Assembly: GCA_028285415.1 (NCBI GenBank)
Contig: JANQPF010000002.1
Location: forward strand, 1-64,000
DNA from: Pseudomonadales bacterium
Lineage (GTDB): Bacteria; Pseudomonadota; Gammaproteobacteria; Pseudomonadales; Azotimanducaceae
Reading direction: 5' to 3'
DNA: 64,000 nucleotides
Position 1 is the first letter of the stretch, and the number at the start of each line of letters is the position of its first letter. Both the position numbers and the translations under genes were made by a program. Below are positions 54,001 through 61,800 of the stretch, one piece after another. The notes under the pieces are model-generated. The model was not told the origin of the DNA, did not search any database, and was given only the letters and a program-made list of their open reading frames with translations.

Positions 54001-54698
54001 AATTTATACAGGGCTCGTTGAATACAGCGCAATCGCGAATCAGATCCCTTGAAAAATCAGCCGGAGCCTCAGCGAGAACAGATGTACGCCGCCTCATGCG
54101 GCTGTCGGTAGCGTCTGATATGTTTCGGATGATTGGGGAATACGATCAAAGCCTTAGATACAGCAAGTTGTTGGTTCAAGACACTCTAGAGAGGTCGGCT
54201 CCTTTTTGGCATTCAATCGGTTTGATGTTGTCGGGGGCGGTGGCAGCTCGAGCAGCGAAACCAGAACGAGCTATTGAACAGATGCTTGTCGGGTTAAGGA
54301 TGTTTGAGGAAACAGGATCGAAACAAGGCGTGACGCAATGGTATGCGTTAGTTGCGGAAGAATTAGTTAGAAGTGACAGGTGTGATGAGGCGTTGCAGTT
54401 TGTAGATTTGGCGGAACGGCATATGGAATCAACCGGAGAAGCTATGTTTGCGTCACCTTTGTGGTGCCTACGTGCGCAGATTAGTAAGAGGAGCGGTCTG
54501 AGGTCCGAGGAAGTTACAGCATTTTTGGATTTGGCCGTGGATAGGGCGTTGAATCAATCGGCAGGTTTATTCGCGCTACGAGCGGCTGTGATAGGAAATC
54601 GGATCCAGGGTGGGAAATACGCAGAAACTGTTTCTAAGTTGTGTTCAGAGCTTGGAACAAAACAGTCTAGTCAGTTGGTGAAAGCAGCGTCCGAGTGA
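51057..54698 (+). CDS. Ser/Thr protein kinase - degenerate cyclase - AAA ATPase - TPR regulator
   Basis: A 1213-residue multidomain protein. Residues 16-285 form a Ser/Thr kinase with GRGNFG (23-28), Lys45, HRDLKPSNIM (139-148), DFG (162-164) and a complete activation segment. Residues about 295-440 resemble a class III nucleotide cyclase (YYVAVTVFDES, GGELVSTLGNAF), but the usual second metal Asp is Asn336, so it is probably inactive. An AAA/NACHT-like ATPase follows, with Walker A GENGIGKT at 485-492 and VLVIEDLEEI as Walker B. The C-terminal ~450 residues are TPR-like repeats. This order matches the TOMM-system kinase/cyclase fusion group and PknK-like regulators. No YcaO or peptide substrate is seen here. 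Confidence 0.85.
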   Translation: MVSEKEKLREAVEGKYVLGDEIGRGNFGLVFEAVQLSTGQRVAIKTLASSLSRSSERLAMRFERELELCTQLSHPNIVKLLDSGIGSLGNRYVVYELIAGQTLDSYLLSSGALDRVVAFRLMSQVLDALACAHNLGIIHRDLKPSNIMVSRTGLRPQAMILDFGLGSMAGFHAAQPGITVSNELLGTPSYCAPEQLRGEEASYSADLYAWGLVFIECTTGNAAVKGEAIAEVLLNQLSEDPIEIPYPLKALSIYPVLRKVLNKDPAKRLVTTEQLLDSLEWLEPVGPTESEPPKQAYYVAVTVFDESRKIDPSLAFGAIKDCSTSCGGELVSTLGNAFLTRFEVGGSRSDGGSDVLQFIDRLRASMSSSLSYSIGVDSGIPSSVSWISSSGASSIVASNALALSRHAGADDVLVSARAREQLGSRVVTGERQAHAGQAVFRVLSFERNPSTHTSSFVGREQQLGFLDMAYQQALVGRGSFVCLVGENGIGKTRLVLEVKNRQDTAEKTEWIYLNCGVSEVFDEVRIALGQKTRAHTSTDSTDLSIKALIDLSKNSGVVLVIEDLEEIDSEFARWCDLLAASIRPHPILVILTTEDKFVADSISNARQVLIPRLTEEEVAALATRFASRKPGHRELARIAEYADGNPLFVREIVRHRDNLFDKEKWTEGNMFPAYLRELSLIQYRRFESALQLLQVAATIGREFRQSILHRLIDKQGDLRAEDLQLSIDRGLLSVSAQSGFPTYRFPYLVAQVSLYESIAPDFRVSQHFRVLRAIEDLNLETSEPELVARHTESVGLVDEAIDFWHRAGILSREIGEHNSAVCSLRSALRLVRERGSRAGLEGRVDGIVSDLADSIGQVSGFGSLDVLRLLSEYQVSPHDEVAWESRLYLLHKVARLYQSQGRYNQSLSISGDLLDKTASTEDLAVKRAGLLTQGFTLSYLGQFNRARDCLKFVDQDSGDVPFKGGVDRDTYYSSAVWLSWIEFIQGSLNTAQSRIRSLEKSAGASARTDVRRLMRLSVASDMFRMIGEYDQSLRYSKLLVQDTLERSAPFWHSIGLMLSGAVAARAAKPERAIEQMLVGLRMFEETGSKQGVTQWYALVAEELVRSDRCDEALQFVDLAERHMESTGEAMFASPLWCLRAQISKRSGLRSEEVTAFLDLAVDRALNQSAGLFALRAAVIGNRIQGGKYAETVSKLCSELGTKQSSQLVKAASE

Positions 54699-54709
54699 AC
54701 GATCTGTGA

Positions 54710-55054
54710 TCAACGCTCTCTACAGTGCCAATTGTTGATAACTTTGCCGTCAGCAAATTCTAGAATGTTTATTCCCTGATTTGATTCCAGTCTATTTCCC
54801 GACTGTCGGTCGATTGGATTTGTAATCCAATGTATTGCTACTCGGTTTTCGGTTTCGATCTCGCGTGTGATTGCGACATTAATATCTATATCCACCCGTA
54901 CGGACTGAAGCCACTTCTTCAAGCCAGCACCGTCACTTGGTTTCCCATTCTGGCGATATTCTTCATGTGCGAGCTCGTCGAATGCTAATTCGATACCTTC
55001 GTTGAAAAAACGGTGCCAGAACCGCCTTACCTTCCCTACGTTTTCGGACGCCAT
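54710..55054 (-). CDS. SnoaL/NTF2-like protein
   Basis: A 114-residue single-domain protein with the NTF2-like pattern: helix RRFWHRFFNEGIELAFDELA, a short loop with YRQNGKPSDGAGLKKWL and then strands ending VAIHWITNP, INILEFADGKVINNWH. The phrase EFADGKVINNW is typical of SnoaL-like proteins and ester cyclases, in which the end of the barrel forms a small-molecule pocket. The substrate is unknown. It lies nine bases downstream of the Phd-like gene on the same strand and is probably co-transcribed with it. Confidence 0.78.
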   Translation of the reverse strand: MASENVGKVRRFWHRFFNEGIELAFDELAHEEYRQNGKPSDGAGLKKWLQSVRVDIDINVAITREIETENRVAIHWITNPIDRQSGNRLESNQGINILEFADGKVINNWHCRER

Positions 55055-55063
55055 CTTCGTTCT

Positions 55064-55378
55064 CTACTTTCTTTTGGTTTGGGCCACTTTTTTTAGCTTC
55101 TCGAATAGCGCTTCCGTATCCTGAGCATCCTCAGCGGTTATCCCTATCTGCTTCACTAGGTCAAGCAGGCGCAGGTCAGAAAGGGAGATCATTGCAACTT
55201 CATCTGTTCCTTTGTTGGTCAAAACAACGGGTTTCTCCTCTTCCGTCACCCAATCTATTAGCGATGATTGTTTTTGCCTGGCGACGCTAGTCGCGACTCG
55301 TTCATGTGAAGCGTCTAGTTCGGGGGCGGGGTCCTTTTGAGAGCTGAGCATTTGTTCAAGAGTCTTCTTACTCTTCAT
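55064..55378 (-). CDS. Phd/YefM-family antitoxin-like protein without an adjacent toxin
   Basis: A 104-residue protein with a charged, probably disordered N-terminus and a core EEKPVVLTNKGTDEVAMISL characteristic of Phd/YefM antitoxins, followed by SDLRLLDLVKQIGI and a Lys-rich tail. These bind operator DNA and neutralise a toxin; here no RelE, Doc or PIN-type gene adjoins. It may be an orphan that regulates the divergent peptide/480-residue/lipoprotein operon through the GTAC repeats between them. The ATG at 55378 is favoured over an upstream TTG at 55387. Confidence 0.7.
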   Translation of the reverse strand: MKSKKTLEQMLSSQKDPAPELDASHERVATSVARQKQSSLIDWVTEEEKPVVLTNKGTDEVAMISLSDLRLLDLVKQIGITAEDAQDTEALFEKLKKVAQTKRK

Positions 55379-55414
55379 TGTTCGCAAATCGCATGATTTT
55401 GATCACCTATCATT

Positions 55415-55485
55415 ATGTACTTTATAACATATGTCAAAATCAAAATATGTACAATTGACAATGTGTACAAATGTACGTAAAGTAC
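55415..55485. repeat. Five GTAC-core repeats in the divergent promoter region
   Basis: GTAC occurs at 55417, 55449, 55465, 55473 and 55482, most within ATGTAC or TGTACA, with start-to-start distances of 32, 16, 8 and 9 bases. The region is very AT-rich and lies between the Phd-like gene and the plus-strand peptide operon. It probably is the operator. Confidence 0.55.
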
Positions 55486-55534
55486 TTTCACGCTTCGTTG
55501 GAAAGCGTGAGTCTTAAAACTAGGAGAAATCGAG

Positions 55535-55612
55535 ATGGCTGGAAGCATTAGCGTAGGCGTAACCTGCAGGGACATCGAGATCCTCGGTGATATAGAAGAA
55601 TGGAGGGCATAA
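55535..55612 (+). CDS. 25-residue peptide upstream of the 480-residue protein
   Basis: A short frame with a strong AGGAGA ribosome site eight bases upstream. The peptide starts MAGSISVGVTCRDIEILGD and ends in EEWRA. It contains one Cys and is acidic. Its TAA is one base before the next ATG, and that gene's own ribosome site (GGAGGG) lies inside this frame, so translation of the two would be coupled. It may be a real small protein or a translational leader; no family is recognised. Confidence 0.5.
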   Translation: MAGSISVGVTCRDIEILGDIEEWRA

Positions 55613-55613
55613 G

Positions 55614-57056
55614 ATGTACCCACTTTCACAGAGTCCGGTAAAAGAAGTCACATTTGGACAAGCTCTTAAGCTTTCACTTGACAACTACTACGATGTGCTG
55701 AAAACACAAGTAGGAGGCCTCGGTACTGAGGAGTATCTCCAGCTCAAGCTAGTCGCTGATCCGGTTGACTTGAGTGACAAAAGAGCGTCCGAAAGCGGTT
55801 ACAAGTGGTTCTCGTACTACAACTTATTGAATAGATCAGATCTATCTATCATGCCAGAGCCAGTAGCTGGTGGGGTTCAAACTGCTGTTGCAGAATTTGC
55901 CGATGTTTATGGCATTTTTCTGCGTCGACTTAGGCATTTCGTTGTAAAAAAGAACCTGTCTCAAGAAGATCAAAAAGCAATCGCTGACATTGACGTTACC
56001 CTTGCGTCTTTGAAAAAGGAGATGATGGAGTTTGCCGTCTTAGATCGCACGAATTGGAAGAATTATGCTGAAGCAATGGGGTTTGATGTTGGAGATATGA
56101 CCGCTTATGTGCAGTGGAGTGGAATCTACGGCCATCTAAGAGAAATTGAGCAACGCGTTAGAGCAATAAGAGCATCTGAGTTCGATAAAAAGACCATCCT
56201 AGATAAACAATATCCGGACCCAGATGATCGAGCAATCGTAGATGCGGAAGCTGCTTTTGAGAATCCCGTGACGAGGCTGCGTTATCCAATCTTCCCTGAT
56301 TTTGAGTATCCCAATGGGGATGAATTCAACGTGCAGTATCTCGCGTTATTGCCTCTTGGCTCTACAGCACTGTTTGATGATCGAAGAGTAGTCACCTGGA
56401 ATATGACGATACCAAATATCAAATCCAATGCTGCCGGAGCTATGTCAGCGTCGTTAGACAATTCTACCAGTGAATCAAAAACGATCACCACTGATTGGAA
56501 GGCTTCTGCTAGCGCTCGCTATGGATTCATCAAAGTTAAAGCCAATGCCTCTGATCATCGCAGGATTCAAGAGGACTTCGACAAGGGTACCAAGGTCACC
56601 ATAGGTTCGAAGGCGTCGTTTAAGGTACAGATCAAATTTGGTCCATGGTTCGATGATTCGTTGTTTGAGCACAAACGTGTAAAAGAAAACATTTACGACT
56701 TTGAGGAGTTCTTTGGAGAGAAGGGTTCACTTCTGTATTACCCAAAAGCCTTGATTCTTGTGCGTGGATTCAATGTTGAATTTCAATCAACCCAGAAATG
56801 GGTATATGACTACAAGCGCAAGTTCAGTGTTTCTGGTGGCGGAGGATTCAATGCGTTCGGTATAAATTTCGGTGGTTCCGCAAGTTATTCAAAAAACGTT
56901 CATGAGCACAAGGTGGATCAATCAGACACATCGCTAAAGATTAGTGATGATGACGAGACCATACGATTTGTCGGGTATACCGTTAAAAAGAACACTGTCT
57001 ACTCCGATGTTGTGGACTCGCTGTTAGATCGTGATGTGCGTTCTCTAGATGGTTAG
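55614..57056 (+). CDS. 480-residue protein of unknown function
   Basis: I do not recognise this protein. No signal peptide or obvious membrane helix is seen. Residues 1-190 are helical (RRLRHFVVKKNLSQEDQKAI and VRAIRASEFDKK). Residues about 220-480 are beta-rich, with a stretch of Ser/Thr/Gly (NAAGAMSASLDNSTSESKTI) that could form an amphipathic hairpin and a Gly-rich region SGGGGFNAFGINFGGSASYS near 410-430. This two-part layout is reminiscent of soluble pore-forming proteins, but no diagnostic motif supports that. It is translated with the upstream peptide and overlaps a lipoprotein gene by eight bases, so a three-gene unit is likely. Confidence 0.6.
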   Translation: MYPLSQSPVKEVTFGQALKLSLDNYYDVLKTQVGGLGTEEYLQLKLVADPVDLSDKRASESGYKWFSYYNLLNRSDLSIMPEPVAGGVQTAVAEFADVYGIFLRRLRHFVVKKNLSQEDQKAIADIDVTLASLKKEMMEFAVLDRTNWKNYAEAMGFDVGDMTAYVQWSGIYGHLREIEQRVRAIRASEFDKKTILDKQYPDPDDRAIVDAEAAFENPVTRLRYPIFPDFEYPNGDEFNVQYLALLPLGSTALFDDRRVVTWNMTIPNIKSNAAGAMSASLDNSTSESKTITTDWKASASARYGFIKVKANASDHRRIQEDFDKGTKVTIGSKASFKVQIKFGPWFDDSLFEHKRVKENIYDFEEFFGEKGSLLYYPKALILVRGFNVEFQSTQKWVYDYKRKFSVSGGGGFNAFGINFGGSASYSKNVHEHKVDQSDTSLKISDDDETIRFVGYTVKKNTVYSDVVDSLLDRDVRSLDG

Positions 57057-57462
57057 CAGAGCATACTGCCTAATTCTGGTATGCGCCTTACTATCTGGTT
57101 GTGTGACCACTAAAACGTTTCCGCTCTGTCCTAAGTTGGCTGCCCTCAGCTTTAAGCCAGTGGATTCAGAAAAGGTGGTAAACAAATATCTCGTGTTGGC
57201 CGCCGACGAGAATGCCATACGCATCACGCCTTTGTCTGAATTCGTTGGGTTATTTAGAGGTGTTAGATGGCGGTTAAAAAAGATCGAAAGTGACTATGCC
57301 GTTTTGGTTTGCGGCTTCGACTCCAGAAATGTGATTGATGATCGGTCTGCGTTTGTATCTTGTGTACAACACGCAGACAGCTGGGTGCCCATAGTGAGGT
57401 CAGATGCTCCTGAGGATTTAATGCTGGCGGAGACGAAATACAAGGAAAATTGCGTTCACTAA
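57049..57462 (+). CDS. Small lipoprotein, third gene of the unit
   Basis: A 137-residue lipoprotein with signal ILVCALLSGC, so Cys18 would be lipidated. The mature part has a further four Cys (FPLCPKL, VLVCGFD, FVSCVQH and near the C-terminus ENCVH), likely forming two disulphides in the periplasm. The family is unknown. Its ATG overlaps the end of the 480-residue gene. If that protein is a toxin, a periplasmic lipoprotein could be the immunity partner; this is a guess from the gene pair. Confidence 0.65.
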   Translation: MVSRAYCLILVCALLSGCVTTKTFPLCPKLAALSFKPVDSEKVVNKYLVLAADENAIRITPLSEFVGLFRGVRWRLKKIESDYAVLVCGFDSRNVIDDRSAFVSCVQHADSWVPIVRSDAPEDLMLAETKYKENCVH

Positions 57463-57514
57463 GTTGAAAAAATGAGTAGCAATGAAGAAACTTGTTATGT
57501 GATTCGGCGAGCAA

Positions 57515-57786
57515 ATGCTGGATTATGTACAGCATCATCGCACAACGGCGCCGTTGGCGGTTCCCCGCTTAGTCTTGGAAGGTGCTGATGTGGAAACCTA
57601 CATCAAGCACTACTGGGAATCGGTTTGGAATGAGTAAATGCGCTTAGCGGTAAGCCTGATTGGGAAATTCAACTCCGAGAGATCCAATTGGGAGGCGACG
57701 AGGAACATTGGGAACAGGTCTGCACCTATGGGGTTAACGGGCTTCCGCTCGCAAAAGATGGGGAGGAGGTACCACCTCGAATGTAA
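57515..57786 (+). pseudogene. Remnant of an unknown gene with a one-base frameshift
   Basis: The first frame reads MLDYVQHHRTTAPLAVPRLV, then LEGADVETYIKHYWESVWNE and a stop at 57635-57637. Directly from 57634 a second frame reads VNALSGKPDWEIQLREIQLG, then HWEQVCTYGVNGLPLAKDGE, to a stop at 57786. The two join smoothly if one G is restored (GAGTAA from GAGGTAA). The composition of both halves is protein-like, with many Trp and acidic residues. The family is not recognised. The 5' end is undefined. Confidence 0.5.
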
Positions 57787-57904
57787 GCTAAACGACAAAA
57801 CCGGCGAGGCGCCTAACTAGTTCAGATGGTAGGCCCGATCAAAAGGCATCGCGACTCGAAAGTGAGAACCCACGGGATCGAGTGGTCCGAGCAATGCGAT
57901 TTCT

Positions 57905-58023
57905 GTGGGGATTTTGCGGGGATCAGTCCTGCATCGTGATGCATTGTTAGACATTTGGTTGCAACAGGCGCCCGGTAAGCTATTGATTTTATTGAGCTAA
58001 CGAGTCCGTTGGCTCAACTGTTA
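57905..58023 (+). repeat. Right-end att-flanking sequence (intact copy)
   Basis: This 119-base stretch sits immediately left of the right attachment core. It contains GTGGGGATTTTGCGGG at 57905-57920, an arm-site-like motif repeated at 49267-49282 and 49472-49487. It is degenerately repeated at 49267-49385. Between 57787 and 57904 I see no feature. Confidence 0.65.
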
Positions 58024-58030
58024 GTCAGCA

Positions 58031-58062
58031 GGTCGCTGGTTCGAGCCCAGCAGGCGGAGCCA
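58031..58062 (+). repeat. attR core: displaced tRNA-Asn 3' end
   Basis: Identical over 32 bases to 27678-27709. The rest of the tRNA is absent here; sequence to the left is island-specific. After 58062 the sequence differs from that following the intact tRNA, as expected at an island junction. The 252 bases from 58063 to 58314 show no supported feature. Confidence 0.9.
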
Positions 58063-58314
58063 TCTTCTTTAGACTTATCAGGTACTTAGAAAATTGGCAT
58101 TTGATGTGTACGCCTGGGGTGTACAGATAGTTCGTCGAGTGTTGGCCTAGGGTGGTGCGGCACATCCTGTGCCGTTGGTGCTTAGTCTTCTTCCTTACCG
58201 TTCATCCACGCAGGCTTTAAGAGCTAACCCATATGCTCGATGCTTTGCAGGGTCTCGCATGACTCGATGCGCGACTCACGGCGTTGCCATACCCAGAGGG
58301 TGCTAGACGTGAAG

Positions 58315-58545
58315 ATGTCGCAGCCAAAGAAGACGCTGCTTTTGCTTTACGCTAGCCCGGATGGACTCAGCGAGGCGAGCTTGGGTGCTTCCATCGAGGT
58401 GAAAAAAGTATCTGGCTACCGAAGAGACGTTCTGCGCCGTCCGCATAACAAGGCATTCATTAACTACGACGAAGCCAGCACGCTGGCACACCTCTCACCT
58501 ACTGGGACTAAAGAGGTGGAGAAGAATATTCTGGGTAGTGTCTAA
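58315..58545 (+). CDS. Small hypothetical protein, possibly winged-helix
   Basis: A 76-residue frame starting MSQPKKTLLLLYASPDGLSE with later pieces GYRRDVLRRPHNKAFINYDE and LSPTGTKEVEKNIL. The succession of a helix, a short turn, basic helix and a strand-like end, closing with LSPTGTKEVE, resembles a winged-helix DNA-binding protein, but this is a weak fold impression. The longer frame from 58240 adds 25 unlikely residues. It lies between attR and the giant helicase gene, and its stop overlaps the convergent frame described next by four bases. Confidence 0.5.
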   Translation: MSQPKKTLLLLYASPDGLSEASLGASIEVKKVSGYRRDVLRRPHNKAFINYDEASTLAHLSPTGTKEVEKNILGSV

Positions 58546-58721
58546 CTCTCGTCATCACGATTGAATGTCCCCGGCTTCCAGTCCCTGGGGTCCGCCGGTT
58601 CGAAGAAACCCCTGCCGTGCCTCTCCTGTAGATGACGATTACAGTCGATCTGGCGTTGATTACGGGTGCGCCGGCCTAACTTCTGTATTTCATTGCTAGT
58701 GGGGTTGATTTTGCCTCTCAA
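58542..58721 (-). CDS. Possible 59-residue basic protein
   Basis: A minus-strand frame from a TTG (58721) to TAG at 58542. It reads RGKINPTSNEIQKLGRRTRN and ends HGRGFFEPADPRDWKPGTFN and a short acidic tail. The basic first half and the Pro/Trp-rich end look protein-like. The frame is open 15 codons further upstream, without a better start, and could be the 3' part of a lost gene. It would fill most of an otherwise gene-free gap (58546-58878). Chance is a real possibility at this length. Confidence 0.3.
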   Translation of the reverse strand: MRGKINPTSNEIQKLGRRTRNQRQIDCNRHLQERHGRGFFEPADPRDWKPGTFNRDDES

Positions 58722-58878
58722 GCGTGAATAGGCTAACCATTGCGAAATTTCCCATCAGTCGAGAAGAACTGCTCCTCAGGATGAGAGCCGCGTTCGACCT
58801 GAGATACCGGTTTTCGGTTATATTTCAATCTTCTGTGTTTCTTGTCGGTCGATAAGCAACCAGGGAAGGGAAACGAAG

Positions 58879-61800
58879 ATGGCGGATCCAGAGACTGCCT
58901 TACTTTCTGAAATATTGGGCAAAACGCGGCGCAAGCTCCTCGATACGACACGTCGCAACCGGCTGCTGAATTTCAAAGAAGCAGTCCGCGATATCGCGAT
59001 CGTGGATGAAATGCCGGACCAGGTATTTTCTGCCCTAGTCGAAGACCAAAAACCTTTCTACTTTGATCCCCTTCCCGAGGTTGATAAAGGCGACGATGAA
59101 GAAGACATAGCAGGTCGTGATCTACCTCTGTCAATAAGTTCTGATCAGCACGTCGCATCGCGCTACACGGATGATCGTCTGCAAACGCCGTTCCGTCAGA
59201 TTGAACTAGAAAAACGCCTGCGTCGGCTGTATCGGGACCATCGCACGATAATTGAGGAAACCGGCGCGAACAGTTTGTTTCTCGCAGTTGGCTTTCTCGA
59301 ATGGACCGAAGAGGCTGAAGGCGCTACGCGTCAACGTTCTCCATTGATGCTGTTGCCAGTACGCCTCGAACGTGAAGGTGGTGCTGGTTCAGCCATCTAC
59401 AAGCTTCATTTCGATGACGAGGCGCTCGACACTAATTATTCCCTGGTCGAAAAGCTTAAGGCCAATTTCGAAATTACGCTCCCTCCGGTAAGCGATGAGC
59501 AGCCGCCAGAATCCTATTGGCAAGAAGTGGAAGCTACGGTTGAGACGAAACCTGAGTGGCGCGTTGCCCGAGAGATGGTGCTCGGTTTGTTTAGTTTTAA
59601 CAAACAGATCATGTGGCACGATCTTGATCCGTCGCGTTGGCCGGCTCACTCTCAGCTTTTGGATAAATCTGTCCTGGGGCGGATTTTGTTAGGCGTGAAG
59701 CCTGGAGAAACCCCGCCTGGTCAGCTCATGGATGAATACTCTCCTGATGATGAGGAGGAAAATCCCCTCGCTCAGAGAATCAAGCTCATCCGTGACGCAG
59801 ATAGCTCCCAGTTCTCGGCGTTGATCGACGCTCTAACCCTAGACACTGGAGGTTTGGTGATCGAGGGGCCTCCCGGGACCGGTAAGTCTCAAACGATTAC
59901 AAATCTCATTGCCTCGGCCATGGCGGAAGGCAAGTCTGTATTGTTTGTTGCCGAGAAGATGGCAGCGTTGGAGGTCGTATACAAACGTCTCGCCGAGGCG
60001 GGTTTGGGAGACTACTGCCTCCAGTTACACGGACTTAAGACCAGTAAGAAGGAACTCCTAGATTCTGTAAGAGACCGATTGTCACTGCGCATTTCTCCCG
60101 TAAGAGAACTAGATGCAGCATCTCAGAAGCTAGGCCAGTCCAAGGAAGGTTTGCTCGCTTATTCGGCTGCCCTCAATCAGATCGTAGGTCCGGAGTCATT
60201 GGAACTTCACAGAGTTCCGTGGCGTCTGGAGCTCTATCGGCAAAGCCTGCCTCAAGATTACGAACCGCTTCCGATCACGAATGCGGGCGAGATGACGCTA
60301 GAGGTGTTTGAGTGGGGTAGAGCAAGGTTAGATGATCTCGGCAAAGAGTGGGCTGATATCCCAGCGGCCGCTCGACGCGCATGGCACGGCTTTTTGCCTG
60401 AAAAGGTGGGGCGTCGAAGTGAAAACAAGGTCGCCTCAAGCGTTGAGGCGACAGTTTCAGCGCTAGACGCGCTATCTGGTTGGTTCGTGGAGAAAAGCGA
60501 TCCGCTTCTGGCAGATGTAGACGAGATTCATAGGCTCGTGCAAATCGGTGGCCGAAGTGAGGATGAACTACTCCCAACCTTGCCACGCGATGTGTCGGAC
60601 GGGCTACTTCATAGTGTCCTGCACGAAGATCTAAGCGAAGCACTGAAAGAAACCATATCTTATCTGTCGGAGTTGCGGTCGCTCGCTGAAGCGGTTCACT
60701 CGGTGTTCGACTATGCATCGAATGAGTCTGATCGCTATGCCGCTCTGATTTCTGAGAACATCCAATCCTTATCGGGTGTGTCAGTTCGGCAGGATGTTTC
60801 GATTGGAGCTCTTGAGGAAGAAGCTGCTCTACACGCAGAGGTAGTGGGGAGCCTAGAGAGTGTGAATGGGTACGCCGAGCCAATCCTGGATATCGTGGGT
60901 GGCTTTGCCCGACGGGTCGAAGACTATGAAAAGTTGGTCGAAGAGGCAGAACGGCTAACCGACGGCCCAGATGCGTTGTCGTTGCATGGTACGGAACTCC
61001 ACGTTCGTAATGCGGCCGCAAACTACCTTTCGACGGCTCAAGGAGCGAACGCTGACCTGGTCAAAAGAGCAGAGAAATTAGACCTCTTCGATTTGAAGAG
61101 AACGGAAGATACAACTGCGGTTGTCTCCGCTTGCGGTGTCGTCGAGACCTATACGGAAAAAACGTTTCGCATATTTAGCAGTGACTATCGACATGCGCGT
61201 AAGCTTCTCAAGCAAACGCTAAGGAAGTCGTCGGATTACTCTACCGATGGTTCCTTTGTTCAGACACTGCGTGCTCTTTCTGAGTTTTGCGAGGACCGTG
61301 ATGCCTTCAAGAGCAACGCGGACTACCAGGCAGCTTTAGGTAATTTGTTTCTTGGCATGGAAACAGATTGGGCCACGCTCACGTCTATCGTTAAGTTTAC
61401 TCAAAATGCAAAAGAAGCCTGGGGTGCTGATCTTGCAACGAAGATTGTTTCAGACTGGGATGAGCACTGCGAGAGTATCGAGACGGCTAGGCGGGAACTC
61501 CAGAAGTGCGGGTCGAAGATCCGAACTTTTGAATCCGAGCATCCGTACCCAGATTCCCTTTGGCTCCGTCCCGTCGCTGACATAGCGGCGTCTCTGAAAC
61601 CAGCTTCTGAACGCGTTCGTTCTGCTGCGGACACGCTGTGTCAGCCTTGGTGCGCTCCAAACGTTTCCCTCGCAACAGCCATGGAACTTGTGGATCAGTA
61701 CAAGAAAGCGAAACACATCGAGCGACGGATTGAGGCGATGCCCTCATTTGACAAGTTGATCGGAGATCGTTGGCAAGGTGCTGAAACACAATTCTCGTAT

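Larger units (their letters stand above)
27678..58062. mobile_element. Genomic island integrated at tRNA-Asn, about 30.4 kb, probably composite
   Basis: The element is bounded by an exact 32-bp direct repeat of the tRNA-Asn 3' end, encodes a tyrosine recombinase about 1.3 kb inside the left end, and is clearly more AT-rich than the flanking left side, most strongly from about 40 to 58 kb. It carries restriction-modification, SIR2, nuclease, kinase and toxin-antitoxin-like cargo but no replication, conjugation or capsid genes, so it is a defence-type integrative island rather than a prophage or conjugative element. Internal traces (two dead integrases at 38.2-40.2 kb and an att-like repeat at 49.3 kb) indicate stepwise assembly. 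Confidence 0.85.

Noticed and set aside
55535-55612. The 25-residue peptide as a TOMM or RiPP precursor for the kinase/cyclase-type gene nearby
   Set aside because: It has a single Cys and no Cys/Ser/Thr-rich core, and there is no YcaO, dehydrogenase or exporter gene in the window.
57610-57820. Overlapping short frames on both strands around 57610-57820
   Set aside because: Apart from the two frames that join into one remnant, these have no start signals and no protein-like composition.
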